A DNA stretch of 64,000 nucleotides from Hermatobates lingyangjiaoensis (taxonomy: Eukaryota > Arthropoda > Insecta > Hemiptera > Hermatobatidae). Under the pieces are notes generated by a model, which worked only from the letters and a program-made list of their open reading frames with translations, was not told where the DNA came from and searched no databases. Where the stretch lies: the NCBI GenBank assembly GCA_026182355.1, contig JAPFBL010000118.1, positions 497,001-561,000 of the forward strand. The letters run 5' to 3'. This document shows positions 28,401 through 35,991 of the stretch, one piece after another. How positions within the stretch are numbered: the stretch's first letter is position 1; every line of letters begins with the position of its first letter. The translations under genes and the position numbers were made by a program.

Positions 28401-30410
28401 AGGGAAAAATTAGTAGCCGTGTTATTATAAACTATTGTTTACACCACAAATGTATCGGATTCGATACATTTAATTTATACATGAACAAATTAATTCATGT
28501 ATAATGAACTATACTATTAGTATATTTCATTATACTTAATTAGTAATTATAATAAGGGGGTCAACAATCTAAAGTGAATGGAGCTTTACCATTCACAAAA
28601 AGCTCCTTTCTGATGCTTTAACATTGCTCAAAAATGAAAGGGTTCCTTTTCACATCTAGAACTATTTATATCTGTTACATTTTATTAAAATCTATCGATT
28701 AGAGCAACATGATAAACTCCCAGGTAGACATAAAAAAAAATATCAAGACATTAAGGAAAATTCAAAACATGTAGATCTTTAAAATCTTAAGATTAAGTTT
28801 TTCATTACCACTGAACTATACTTTACTAAGTAATTATACATTGGGTCAAGAAATTAAAGGATCAAATAGAATATAAGTATGTTTAATTCAGTGGCTACAA
28901 AAAAGAGAATGAATGGTAGTCCGGGTTTTGATACCCACTCTGGATCTGATTTTTTCAAGCAGGAGTTTAACAAAATATTTGAGCACGTTCTCCATCAGAA
29001 AGGTCGTTAAGCCGTTCTTGTTAAAGATCCCTACTAACACATTTGAGTTAGGCAAAATTTTGGACTCCAAAAGTAAAATATTCATTGTGTGGTATCAAAA
29101 AAGGGCCAATCTTCTTTAGCCAATGTGTGCTCTCTCGTAAACGAACACTGTAATGTAACTAGTAGCTAAAACTTGATGATTATCACAAATGTACTTACTG
29201 TAACTATGAGGTGCTGCCAAAGAGGTCCAAAATCTTCACCTTGCTTCAATAGTAGATTAACTTCTTCATCATTATACTTATCATGATATATGAAATCAAT
29301 CACTTTATGGTGTCGCAAAAGATTCCTGGGTAACAATTATTAATGTTATTTACATAATTGAATATAAAAAAAATCAATATGACGCGCATAATTCTAATTT
29401 TATTTTAAGAAAATATATATGGGTTCATTTTCAAAAAGGTTTGAAGAATTTAGAATTGTGAGCAAACAGGTTTGAAGGAATTAATGTAATCTTTCACAAT
29501 GAAACAAACTTTTGTATGATAACGGTGAACATTCACTAAAATTTAATGAAAAAAACCAAAGATCTGAAATAAATGAAAAGAAGAGGTGTTGGTTGGAAAT
29601 AGTGGTAGAACAACAAATAGTTTTAATATACATGTTTTTTAATATACATGAGTTTTAAATAAGAAATCCACTTTTAAAAACGTGAAATTATGACTAGCAT
29701 ATAGTAACCTAGATAAGGGGTTCAATATTTTAGTAGGAACAGGGGGCCAACAATCTAAATAACACTTTTCATGTATGAGTAAATTTTCTTGTTAGGGCAA
29801 ACAAAAGCTTTTCCAAGGGGTATTTGGATATTCTTTCTACTCTCTTTTTGAAATAACGAATTGATTTTGAATAAAGAAAAAGAACATAGCGGATATATTA
29901 AACTTTGTTTTCCTCAAATTGTTATATCAAAAAACCAGTATAGTTTTTACAGTACTAAATACAGCGATTTAAAGATAATATATCTTTAGTAATTATAAAT
30001 AGCTTCATTCCAGAAATTATACTTTATACAGTAAAAAGGTATACTCTTTTCTCTATTCTAACAGAGTTCTACCACAGTTATTCCAAAACAAAACTTTGGT
30101 TAAAGTACATCCCTGGGATTCAAAATAAAATATTTCATTCAATAACCTGCACTCACTATGTATAAAACTCAGGACGAATTTTTGTTTTAATAAAAATAAA
30201 AGACACACACTGATATTGCACTACATTAATGTAATAAAATAAAGTATGTAAATACAGAAATATATAATAGTCATATAAGCAATTTGGTAAAACAACAAAT
30301 AATTACCTAATCCATAGCTTATGTACTAAAATTTCTAGTTTACCATTATCAAGAGATTCTTTGGTATACTTTCTTGGCAAGCTAAATATATCTATCACAG
30401 AAAGTGTCAT
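827..30410 (-). CDS. WDR81: WDR81 orthologue, 15 exons, C-terminus off the left edge
   Basis: WDR81 is a BEACH/WD-repeat protein that works with WDR91 on endosomes to restrain PI3K-III activity and also acts in autophagic cargo handling (family knowledge). Fifteen exons on the minus strand were placed by GT/AG sites and matching phases. They encode, in order, an N-terminal region, a degenerate kinase-like part (LGDINLSNI replaces an active HRD-type loop), a BEACH domain ([80 protein letters not shown]), a poorly conserved linker, and a helical region ([43 protein letters not shown]). The match to vertebrate WDR81 is from memory, motif by motif and in order. About 835 codons are present; the family is about 1,900 residues, so the WD40 propeller is outside. 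The first exon and start are the least certain. Confidence 0.93.
2003..2075 (+). repeat. SINE tail fragment
   Basis: ATTAAACAAACAAAAAACGT with GCTGACGTT, CCCGCGAGGGGATC, the type-1 SINE tail. Confidence 0.65.
2181..2375 (-). CDS. WDR81: WDR81 exon 14
   Basis: 195 nt, phase 0, acceptor GTTTCAG and donor AAG|GTATCC. It encodes [36 protein letters not shown] and on to LQQLYEYK. The PP..S.QLL.P....FP.Y.P block matches WDR81. Confidence 0.88.
2938..3183 (+). repeat. tRNA-derived SINE copy 1
   Basis: The head has A-box-like TAGCTCAGTGGTTACCGTAC and B-box-like GGTTCGATACC. The body includes GGACGTTAAACC and GAGTTAGGCAAAATG, ending CCCAATG. Confidence 0.88.
4236..4409 (-). CDS. WDR81: WDR81 exon 13
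   Basis: 174 nt, phase 0, acceptor TTTTCAG and donor CAG|GTATTT. It encodes [19 protein letters not shown]...[12 protein letters not shown]...PIVNILLQ. The EMQ|VLGCL..E join matches the family DMQ.LG.LLAE block. Confidence 0.9.
4486..5525 (+). mobile_element. Non-autonomous Helitron, copy 1
   Basis: Starts TCTCGATATATAAAGTTTGT and ends GTCACAGGTGGTCCAG with a GTGA/TCAC hairpin just before; no TIR, no TSD. It contains three tandem modules of about 125 bp. The sequence matches the copies at 23.7 and 45.2 kb. In WDR81 intron 12. Confidence 0.8.
5160..5245 (+). repeat. Outer-end fragment of the foldback family
   Basis: TTGTGGTTTGATCATTGATT followed by GTTATTTCACGTGTTTATGT, nested in the Helitron copy at 4486-5525. 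Confidence 0.7.
6042..6420. repeat. Foldback repeat, arms about 60 bp
   Basis: TAAACACTTTTTTCTTCTCG with ATTTTGGTCAGGGTTAATAT at the left is inverted at 6360-6420. A related pair of short arms (CTTTTTCTTCTTCTTGG...) lies at 32320-32430. Confidence 0.85.
6627..6827 (-). CDS. WDR81: WDR81 exon 12
   Basis: 201 nt, phase 0, acceptor TTTTAG and donor CAG|GTAATA. It encodes [20 protein letters not shown], then [10 protein letters not shown]...RRLREMQ. LP..YNP..AL matches the WDR81 segment after the linker. Confidence 0.88.
6911..7011 (-). CDS. WDR81: WDR81 exon 11 (linker)
   Basis: 101 nt, acceptor TTCAG and donor TCG|GTAATA. It encodes an acidic linker, [16 protein letters not shown]...NRSAS. 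Little family conservation is expected here; phase agreement with exons 10 and 12 supports it. Confidence 0.8.
7162..7604. mobile_element. hAT-type MITE with 8-bp TSD
   Basis: TIRs CAGGGGTGGGCAAC and GTTGCCCACGCCCG. Target duplication CTTTATAA at 7154-7161 and 7605-7612 is perfect. 443 bp, no coding capacity. In WDR81 intron 10. Confidence 0.92.
9140..9330. repeat. Foldback repeat with H6 hammerhead-like motif
   Basis: Arms at about 9155-9215 (minus) and 9255-9325 (plus). The plus arm has CTGAAGA (9282-9288) and GAAA (9299-9302). Stem I is damaged (CAC against GAG). Same family as H5. Confidence 0.65.
9529..9704 (-). CDS. WDR81: WDR81 exon 10
   Basis: 176 nt, acceptor TTACAG and donor ACA|GTAAGA. 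It encodes [40 protein letters not shown] and on to PPRFQQFN. The K-NVCLHLVD...VQLFN.PHP block follows BEACH in WDR81. It ends in phase 1. Confidence 0.95.
10000..11500. other. WDR81 intron 9, no recognised gene
   Basis: AT-rich intron. A GGAGTCGGAGTCGGA motif at about 10400 recurs at about 49850-49930; TA-rich patches at 10660-10740. Confidence 0.6.
11574..11719 (-). CDS. WDR81: WDR81 exon 9 (BEACH end)
   Basis: 146 nt, separated from exon 8 by a 94-bp intron. It encodes [40 protein letters not shown] and WIDLTFGY. The [11 protein letters not shown] motif closes the BEACH domain across the splice to exon 10. Confidence 0.97.
11814..12014 (-). CDS. WDR81: WDR81 exon 8 (BEACH)
   Basis: 201 nt, 67 codons, phase 0, acceptor TTTTAG and donor AAG|GTATAC. 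It encodes [60 protein letters not shown] and K. This is the best conserved BEACH part; the P-E-C-I-P-E-F-Y core is intact. Confidence 0.97.
12552..13874. repeat. Large inverted repeat, about 560-bp arms
   Basis: Arm 12552-13115 is inverted at 13322-13874, with about 205 bp between. The outer ends (GTTCCTTGAGGATTTTGGTC) are followed inward by ACGTTTTGCCAAAAATTG and CATTTTCAAGGC, a decayed hammerhead-like hairpin. Inner ends meet CCAGAAAAACAG. It is in WDR81 intron 7. Confidence 0.9.
14346..14380 (+). ncRNA. Hammerhead-like motif H8
   Basis: CTGATGA at 14346-14352, one extra C, stem II GAC/GTC with GATG loop, GAAA at 14364-14367, and UC at 14370-14371. Stem I pairs 14340-14345 (CACCTC) with 14372-14377 (GATGTG), with one mismatch. 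The core is complete. Family context is PLE (see 14657-16380). Confidence 0.6.
14497..14615 (+). repeat. 34-bp tandem repeat, 3.5 copies
   Basis: The unit begins AGCTAACTGAGTGGTAGGTC and ends with GAACA. It lies between two (TA)n tracts and next to a decayed hammerhead-like block (14452-14480, minus), just downstream of the PLE-1 3' end. Confidence 0.9.
14617..14656. repeat. (TA)n tract at PLE-1 3' boundary
   Basis: A pure TA run between the 34-bp tandem array and the PLE 3' end. A further TA run is at 14421-14449. Confidence 0.95.
14730..15761 (-). pseudogene. PLE-1 RT C-terminus plus GIY-YIG endonuclease
   Basis: 343 codons beginning with [11 protein letters not shown] (RT motif C, catalytic Asp pair present), then NFLDVHI and the PLE linker ([18 protein letters not shown]). 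It ends with a GIY-YIG nuclease, [20 protein letters not shown], with the conserved Arg and a downstream Glu (IYEAM). The nuclease nicks the target for target-primed reverse transcription (family knowledge). It is separated from the upstream RT part by a frameshift near 15757. Confidence 0.93.
15749..16380 (-). pseudogene. PLE-1 reverse transcriptase, N-terminal two thirds
   Basis: About 210 codons, open without an initiator. Visible RT motifs are [34 protein letters not shown] (motif A) and [19 protein letters not shown] (motif B). The frame ends at a TAG at 15749, where a one-base deletion moves the downstream YVDD motif into another frame. Confidence 0.92.
16381..16445. repeat. (TA)n tract at PLE-1 5' boundary
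   Basis: An interrupted then pure TA run, directly abutting the truncated RT frame. Confidence 0.95.
16527..16671 (-). CDS. WDR81: WDR81 exon 7 (BEACH)
   Basis: 145 nt, acceptor AAAG|G and donor CAG|GTAATG. It encodes [40 protein letters not shown] and VDTNSPHQ. The [14 protein letters not shown] block is diagnostic of WDR81. Confidence 0.96.
16755..16978 (-). CDS. WDR81: WDR81 exon 6 (BEACH start)
   Basis: 224 nt, acceptor TTACAG and donor AG|GTACGT. It encodes [11 protein letters not shown]...[17 protein letters not shown], then [28 protein letters not shown] is the conserved start of a BEACH domain. It ends in phase 2. Confidence 0.96.
17026..18205. mobile_element. hAT-like relic with nested SINE
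   Basis: TIRs CAGAGGTGTCAAACTCAT and GTTTGACACCCTCTG; the match extends to ATAT outside. No clear 8-bp TSD. It contains the SINE at 17135-17442 and no intact frame. In WDR81 intron 5. Confidence 0.85.
17135..17442 (+). repeat. SINE copy 2, full length, type-1 tail
   Basis: GCCAGGTTAGCTCAGTGGTT at the head; tail AAAAGCCGGTAAATGG, CCCGCTAGGGGAT, then A-rich end. Nested in the hAT relic at 17-18 kb. Confidence 0.92.
18556..18747 (-). CDS. WDR81: WDR81 exon 5 (kinase-like core)
   Basis: 192 nt, phase 0 at both ends, acceptor TTGCAG and donor CAG|GTAACC. It encodes [20 protein letters not shown]...[20 protein letters not shown], then [12 protein letters not shown]. The FSPSKLG block and the loop that lacks the catalytic HRD/Asn arrangement are typical of the WDR81 pseudokinase-like segment. 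Confidence 0.93.
18855..19150. repeat. Inverted pair of H3-family hammerhead-like repeats
   Basis: Plus arm at about 18892-18935 (core mutated to TTGACGA). Minus arm at 19099-19131 (CTGACGA, GAAA intact; stem I imperfect). Between them lie (TA)n tracts and a piece of the foldback family ending at 19066. Confidence 0.6.
19960..20894 (+). mobile_element. hAT relic, same family, older
   Basis: TIR CAGAGGTTCCCAAAGTGGG at the left and AAAGTTTGAGAAACTCTC at the right. No TSD can be read. It holds the same decayed C-terminal transposase region (20330-20560) and a nested foldback. Confidence 0.85.
20140..20290. repeat. Foldback repeat nested in hAT relic
   Basis: ATTACACAAAGCACGACACA inverted as TGTGTCGTGCTTTGTGTAAT, with a short AT-rich loop, inside the hAT copy 19960-20894. 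Confidence 0.9.
21119..21333 (-). CDS. WDR81: WDR81 exon 4
   Basis: 215 nt, acceptor TTTCAG and donor CAG|GTATTT. It encodes [11 protein letters not shown]...[10 protein letters not shown]...[14 protein letters not shown]...MFIIFQ, the start of the kinase-like region. The codon split with exon 3 gives Tyr. Confidence 0.9.
22740..22925. repeat. Foldback element copy, partial
   Basis: Same family as 23163-23395: outer end AAGATTTCACATAAACACGT, plus arm CTTAGTCTTGTTTTCCCATT, core mutated (TTTGACGAAGACCG). Confidence 0.75.
22990..23150 (-). pseudogene. PLE N-terminal fragment, decayed
   Basis: Minus frames give [20 protein letters not shown] and NEDLLQ, matching the fragment at 51.6 kb with frameshifts, and end in TA repeats at about 22999. 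Confidence 0.55.
23163..23395. repeat. Foldback element, best copy, hammerhead-like core in each arm
   Basis: Arms are near-perfect inverted repeats (TGATCAAACCACAATA...; GACTAAGATCTTTCAACCGT). The plus arm has CTGACGA (23308-23314), stem II GACCG/CGGTT, GAAA (23333-23336), UU, and stem I ACT/AGT. The minus arm has the same core (23273-23279, 23251-23254). Outer ends are TTTCACATAAACACGTGAAA beside (TA)n. Confidence 0.8.
23428..23581 (-). CDS. WDR81: WDR81 exon 3
   Basis: 154 nt, acceptor TTGCAG and donor ATT|GTAAGT. It encodes [16 protein letters not shown]...[16 protein letters not shown], matching the conserved N-terminal block of WDR81 (family form: FMQ..AAQNYRNLW..AY). It ends in phase 1. 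Confidence 0.88.
23663..24355 (-). mobile_element. Non-autonomous Helitron, copy 3
   Basis: Inverted copy of the family. The 3' end (CGGGTAGTCTGG on the minus strand) is at 23663. The inner modules are decayed. It begins 82 bp downstream of the WDR81 exon 3 acceptor, within intron 2. Confidence 0.75.
24642..24663. repeat. Poly-C run
   Basis: More than 15 consecutive C. Prone to sequencing error. Confidence 0.9.
25440..26463 (+). pseudogene. Penelope-like element copy 2, decayed C-terminal half
   Basis: It encodes the post-RT region ([38 protein letters not shown]) with several frameshifts between 25700 and 25980. The GIY-YIG domain follows: [36 protein letters not shown] at about 26200 interrupts the domain before [20 protein letters not shown]. 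The tail ends just 60 bp before hammerhead motif H1. It lies in WDR81 intron 2. Confidence 0.93.
26508..26572 (+). ncRNA. Hammerhead-like motif H1 at PLE-2 junction
   Basis: CTGAAGA (26522-26528) fits CUGANGA. One extra T, then stem II GACTGG-AAG-CCAGTC (perfect), GAAA (26545-26548), a very short stem III, and GTC at 26552-26554. Stem I pairs ACC (26519-26521) with GGT (26555-26557), and a further TTAATTAA on each side can extend it across an internal loop. Hammerheads with minimal stem III are known from PLE terminal repeats. Confidence 0.75.
26528..26741 (+). pseudogene. PLE N-terminal ORF fragment ending in (TA)n
   Basis: It begins inside the hammerhead ([13 protein letters not shown]) and contains the family block [35 protein letters not shown]. 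It then enters a (TA)n tract at 26703-26741. This is a partial second copy placed head-to-tail after PLE-2, as in PLE pLTR arrangements. Confidence 0.85.
27592..28260 (+). mobile_element. hAT relic (ZBED5-like), perfect TSD
   Basis: TIRs CAGAGGTTCCCAAAGTGGG and AAAGTTTGAAAAACTCTG. TSD GATTAAGG at 27584-27591 and 28261-28268. Inside, a decayed frame resembles the hAT C-terminal dimerisation region (KTGFS...YRSRLNAAADLRI type). Confidence 0.92.
28910..29150 (+). repeat. SINE copy 3, 5' part decayed
   Basis: Begins at GGTAGTCCGGGTTTTGATAC and runs to the type-2 tail (GTATC..AAAGGGCCAAT). In WDR81 intron 2, about 50 bp downstream of the exon 2 donor. Confidence 0.8.
29199..29325 (-). CDS. WDR81: WDR81 exon 2
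   Basis: 127 nt, acceptor CCCAG|G and donor ACA|GTAAGT. It encodes [16 protein letters not shown]...WQHLIVT, starting at phase 2 and ending at phase 0, which fits both neighbours. Confidence 0.8.
30307..30410 (-). CDS. WDR81: WDR81 exon 1 (first recognised)
   Basis: 104 nt from an ATG at 30410 to donor AG|GTAATT, ending in phase 2. It encodes [14 protein letters not shown] and, further on, LVHKLWI. The junction codon with the next exon gives Arg and then NLLRHHK. An internal acceptor (GTGATAG) is also possible, so this could be an internal exon with the true start upstream. Confidence 0.65.
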
Positions 30411-31720
30411 AACGATAACTATAAATAAATAAATTAAATTAATAAATAATGTAGTAATAAAAATGCGAAGTTCCAAACATTTGAACTTCAAAATAAACTG
30501 TTTTTATTTCTGAATTGTTGCCAACGGCACAAAATAAAAAATTCTAAAATCAAAAAGTAAATCATTTAAACTTTGAACATTTTTTTCATAAAAAAAGTAA
30601 CCAAGTTTAACTAACTAAATAACAATCGTCTAATAAAATAAATACTTTTCTCTGAAGTTAAATTCTTTATCTTTCATAGATATAACTTGCGTTATATTTT
30701 TGTAATAAAATCTTAAGTTTATAGAAAATATGTAACCAAAATAGAATTTTTTCTAATCGAATAATCTATAAAAACTATCATTGAGAAATCGTATAATTCC
30801 AAAATATTTTAAAAATAAACGGCTAAAATTTTATTTAAACATCTTATAACTGTCAATTATAAAAATGCCTTATGGACACAGGCAATGTAAAACGACTGAA
30901 ACCTTCCCTATTTTCACTAATATTATAAATAACGTTCAGCAAAATTATCACTTTTTCCATTAATTCATTTTCTTATACCTGCCCATCATGTTATACTTAA
31001 GTATAATATCATTAGCCGTTCCCTACTTAATGAAAAAAAGAATACAAAAATGTTTGTATTGAACCGTGGGCTTTCTAGTTTTTACCCTCATGGTGTTGGC
31101 TGCTGTAAGAATGAATACATGTCTGAGATAGGAAGTCGAGGCGAGCACTGTTACTCAAGGTGTTGTTTACCTCTTCCTTTCACTATCTCGGATTTTTAAG
31201 ACCGTTTTCAAACAATGAAAAAGAACAAAACATTTTACCCAGATATATCTCACACAGATCAACTTGTATTGGAGTTTACAACCTTCTCGTTCGTTCTATA
31301 TTTCCTCAAGATGCGTTACATTGATATGGTTACCGACTGTTGGTCTCTCTTACCGCCATAAAGTAGAAAAATTGAAGGAATGAAATAATGAATTTATCTT
31401 GATACAGTGTTATCCATTCTTTTGCACTTTTATAACAGGTTGGTGGTACTAATCTAATTATGAACTAATAAGATCCCCTGTGTCTGATGACTTTCACCAG
31501 TATTATAAATATTATAGTAAATTCCGAATTCTGAATATTTGTAGATGCCCAACTGGTTTTGTACGCTGTGCATCTTCACGTAATACTGATATTCAAAAGT
31601 CCATCGACTATTGAAGATGTAGATCGTGCGAAGATATAGGACGATGAGTGGGCGTCTACAGCAACGTCTCATGAGGTATATGGGATATTTATAAAATATT
31701 ATTACTAGCCTCTGTGATAC

Positions 31721-31754
<34 letters not shown>

Positions 31755-31758
<4 letters not shown>

Positions 31759-31950
31759 TATATATATATATTTGTGTACTTAGGGAGCAGGCCTTCTTTT
31801 AAACATATTTCATTAAATTGTTTGCCTATCTTTATCTTCTCATATTTCCTAGATACTTTTTCCAGTCTTCTTATTAAGAAGTCTTAATAAGAAGACTGGA
31901 AAAAGTATCTAGGAAATATGAGAAGATAAAGATAGGCAAAAAATTTATTG

Positions 31951-31979
<29 letters not shown>
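31755..31979. pseudogene. Back-to-back PLE N-terminal fragments
   Basis: Minus 31755-31870 encodes [34 protein letters not shown]. Plus 31870-31960 encodes the same block. The two copies share a junction at about 31872 (a CTTCTTATTAAGAAG palindrome) and each ends outward in (TA)n, 31757-31771 and 31953-31979. Confidence 0.85.
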
Positions 31980-31983
<4 letters not shown>

Positions 31984-32305
31984 AGATCAAACAAACCACA
32001 ATAAAATGGGAAAACAAGATTAAGATCTTTAAACCGAAACAACCGGTCTTCGTCAGAGTCATAAACCCAACAGAAACTAAATGAAACTGAAAGTACACAA
32101 CTGAAAGAGTGGTAACCACTCTTCCCTTCCACTCTTCTCAACCCCTCACCAGATGTTTTCTACATCTAGTGTTTCAGTTGGGTTTTTGACTCTGACGAAG
32201 ACCGCTTGTTACAGTTGAAAGATCTTAATCTTGTTTTCCCATTTCTTAATGTGGTTTGATCATTGATTGTTATTTCACGTGTTTATTTGAAATCTTTATA
32301 TATAT
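31975..32305. repeat. Foldback element copy with internal insert
   Basis: Same family. The minus arm has TCGTCAG at 32050-32056. The plus arm has CTGACGA at 32192-32198, then GAAA. An unrelated 110-bp piece rich in CTCTTCC separates the arms. Confidence 0.8.
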
Positions 32306-33109
32306 TTATATATATAATATATTTAATAAACACTTTTTCTTCTTCTTGGTGATTGGTTTGACCAAACTCCAAGAAGAAGAAAGTGTTTATTAGTAAATTG
32401 TGGTCAAGAAAACAATACCTTATTATAATATATTTATATATACAAAACTAAAGTTTTGTTTCTATTCCACAGTCGATACTTTTATCTTCGTTTTTAGTCT
32501 TCGTCATTGTTAAAAACAGTCAGTTGGGTTTGATCATATAAATATATAAATCTTGATAAATGTATCAACCCTGAAATAGAAACAAAATTAAAGTTTATCA
32601 GGACTTAGTCAGTTCTTCAGGTTCAAATTAAACTCTCAATTTTGAAACAGAAAAATTAAGTATTATATAAAAGATTTTAATATAACTAATAACTATCTAC
32701 TCGTAGTTTGAATGAACACGTGACACTGTGTCACATTCAAACTAGACAGTTGTTGTTAAATTAAAATCCACAGACTATTTTTCTTGTAAAAAAACTTTAA
32801 TGTAATACTTAGTTTTTCTGTATTTCAAATGTTTATACTTCTGCATATGAAAAAGGTTTTAAATAAAAGCCCAAACGTTGGCAATAAAGTTTAATTTGAA
32901 CCTGAAAAACTGACCAAGTTTTTTTATATGTGGAGACCATTTCATTACCACTATGAGAGACCATTATATGTGGATTTTTACCCTACACTGACCAAGTCCT
33001 TATAAACTTTAATTTTGTGTATATATATTTTTTTTTCACTTAATAAACCGAAATACGATCCAAACTGGACACAATATGAGTTCAAAATTCAAGAAGAGTA
33101 AGATACAGA

Positions 33110-33240
33110 GTAAGGAAACACACGTGCAGACCCAAATTTTCGGGTAATCCGTCTCCCTTTCTCTTTTCTCCTGAAGACGGATTACCCGAAAATTTGAGTC
33201 TGTAAGTGTGTTTCCTTACTCTGTGTGTTACTCTTTTTTT
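33110..33240. repeat. Foldback repeat with hammerhead-like motif H5
   Basis: The right arm has CTGAAGA (33171-33177), stem II GG/CC, GAAA (33188-33191), UU (33194-33195) and stem I CTC/GAG. The left arm is a truncated inverted copy (33121-33153). Outer ends read GTAAGTGTGTTTCCTTACTC and its complement. Confidence 0.65.
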
Positions 33241-33279
33241 AAACTCGAATATACATATATTATAAATATGTCTAATTAT

Positions 33280-33345
33280 CAGACATGCTTAAATGAAGGA
33301 CTGCTTCCAAAATATACAAATATTATAAATATCTAGCTTCCGAGA
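33280..33345 (+). pseudogene. PLE N-terminal fragment
   Basis: Encodes [13 protein letters not shown], then ATAAATAT. A remnant of the same N-terminal block. Confidence 0.6.
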
Positions 33346-33626
33346 AGCAATGAATGAAAATAATGTCTACTACTAGCAATATTGTAGGCAATTCTTTCTC
33401 TTTATCATGTAGGCCTCAATACTGAATACGATTCCGCTGAATGTTAGAGAGAAAATGCTAAACATAACAATTGAATCTTGACCTCACTTTCGAGTCTAGA
33501 ACTGGCTCTTTCATATGCAGATACAATTTTTGATATCTGCAAAATTATGAAAAAAATATATATATTTTTTTAAATATATTCAGTAAATTTCAGATTCTGG
33601 TAGAGATATAAACAGTAGTCCTATGG

Positions 33627-33960
33627 TATGGATTCTCAGTCTCCCTTGGTCCATTCACCCCTCTCGATATTTCCCATAATGCCATTCCCCCCACCCCCTC
33701 TTCTTTTCAAAGTATTATATACACTTTTACAACTTTACATTGATTATTTTTATAATAAAATTTAACAAAATTAAATGCTATTAACAATTACTAATGGATA
33801 TATAAAATATTAATTAAATCAATTTTGTAATTAATAATTAAGAGGTCAAAATCTATAATAGCTTTCCTCACTCTGTAAACCTATTATAGTCACAATTAAC
33901 CCCCCTGGAAACCTAAAATTCACCCCTGGGGGTGAATTTCACCCCCATTGAGAGCCCCTG
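33627..33960. mobile_element. hAT-like MITE
   Basis: Right end CATTGAGAGCCCCTG, left end TATGGATTCTCAGT; 6 of 8 TSD bases agree (TCCTATGG / CTCTATGG). Interior C-rich, non-coding. Confidence 0.6.
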
Positions 33961-34262
33961 CTCTATGGATGAAAAAATGTTTTTTGAAAAGAACTAAACC
34001 CTTCTTGATGTCCACATTTCAGTTCACTTAATTTTTTTTTTAATTTGAGTTTTTAAAAAATATTACCTTCGAATTTTTTTCTTTGATTCCAAATTGAAAA
34101 TATATGTAGATTTTAATTATTTATAGATTTGAATTCTATTTGCCTACCCTTCGTTGTAATAAATATTTATAGAAAACATATATGTAACAATGTCTGTTAT
34201 CATTGAAAAAAAAAAAATGAAATTTGTACGGAACATAGGTTAAGATTTTTAGTAAAAGTTAT

Positions 34263-34334
34263 TTCCCATGCCGGGAATCGAACCCGGGCCTCCTGGGTGA
34301 AAGCCAGGTATCCTAGCCACTAGACCACATGGGA
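34263..34334 (-). tRNA. tRNA-Glu (anticodon TTC)
   Basis: A 72-nt cloverleaf. The acceptor stem TCCCATG pairs with CATGGGA and the discriminator is A. The anticodon loop CTTTCAC has TTC at 34299-34301. The T-loop is GGTTCGATTCC. There is no intron, and a TTTT terminator lies within 10 nt downstream (AAAA at about 34254-34257 on the plus strand). It is an isolated gene in the space between the two divergent protein genes. The intact stems separate it from the SINE copies. Confidence 0.96.
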
Positions 34335-35900
34335 TATGAAATCCCATCGACATTAATTTGAGTACTGAAAACGACTTTCTTTCATTTTATCTAGAAGAAT
34401 GTATAAAATACTACTAAATTTACTTGTCATACATATTTTGAATACGTCTTTGTTATACAATACCTCGAGTTAACTGAGACGTATATTTAAAATGAGGTCA
34501 TATTTTGTTTCAAACTTTACTCAAAATCATTATATATAAAACGAGCACTACCTATCTACCCGGCTTTGCCCAAGGAACAATTTAATTCCGACTCTAATAA
34601 TAAATTTCATATAACGAAAACAATTTAAATTTTCTATAGTTACGTCATTCTTAAGTTTTTTCTAGATAAAAGAAATTAGTGCAGAATGTAAAATAGATTA
34701 CGCAAAAAAGATGTAACATAAAACTAATTATAAATTGCACACATTTTTTTTTATTAAAACGAAGGTATAGGAAAGTAGATTATCATCAAAATCAAAATTA
34801 CATCATTAACTTTCTCGAAGAAATTTAAATAAATTTCAATTAAAAAATATCCTTTAATTTCTTCTTGCATTCGAAATAGAAACATGTTGAGGGAGCTTTG
34901 CTCCTAGGACCCCCATGTTAGAAACATAGGGCCCTGATTAAAATCGAAATAACGTAGTTAGTTCCCCCGAAAAAAGTCATATAAGATCCATATGTTTCTT
35001 TGTATCTAATGTCTCCAGTTTTATTTCTATACCAGACAGACAAACTTTGTATTTCATATATACAGATACGTCATACTGAAGAAAACTTCTACAGAATCAG
35101 AATGCTTGTTGACTTATTTTAATCATAACAATAATCAATTTGTAATTATATAACAGAAAATATAACTCTGCCTTACTTGTTTCGTATATATTAGTTTCCT
35201 TAGGTATGAATAATATCAGTTTCACAGTTTCTTTTCTTCTTTCCTTAACAAGCATACCCAAGTACTTGTACTCTCTGTACAATTGTACTCTCTGATAAGA
35301 AATTATTAATTTATTAATACTTAATTATCAAAATATTGAAATTGAAACGCACTGCAATATCTCAATACATTCATTTCATAGATTATTCATTCCAATGCAT
35401 ATATCTAATTTTGCAAACTGCATATAGACATTCAGAATGAAACTCCACTTCAAAGAAATATTCAATAAGTTCACCAACAAGGCATAATCCAAACTTTAGT
35501 TTATTTGGAAATAAATGAAAAAAGGAATAGGACAATCCTTTGGAGTAACATTTGAAATAACAAGACGGTGATTTTGAACACCTTGATTTATAGCAATGAT
35601 GTTTATTAAAGATAAAATAACTCTAAAGATGTATCGACACTTGGAGTTGTTGAATGGATTTAATAATACAGCTGTTCTGCTGTTTGGTAACTGTTATTTT
35701 ATAAATCTGTTACCATTTAATTAATCTTATCATTGATAAGAGGCATTTAGTAAAGAACTATGAAATTCTAAAAGAATTCTAAACCTGTCTTGTCACCTGT
35801 ATGATACAAATCCACCGGCATTTAGTAAATTATCAACTTGACTAGTTTTGTTATTTAATATCCCTTTCCTGGAAAAGTAATATACAGAAGGACTTTCAAG

Positions 35901-35991
35901 ATGTGTGAAGAATTAGGAGAACAGATGGCAGATGAAAGGTGGACACTCAAGGATCGTCTATTTCAACTGAAAGGAGTTGTTGATTTACATG
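35901..35991 (+). CDS. CCDC183-like exon 1 with start codon
   Basis: 91 nt from ATG (an in-frame stop lies shortly upstream) to donor CATG|GTATAA. It encodes [30 protein letters not shown]. The split codon with exon 2 gives Glu. This start is the reason for placing the gene head-to-head with WDR81. Confidence 0.6.

Larger units (their letters stand above)
30411..34262. other. Intergenic, between divergent genes
   Basis: Holds foldback and PLE fragments listed separately. No promoter element or CpG-rich block could be recognised at either gene start. Confidence 0.5.
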
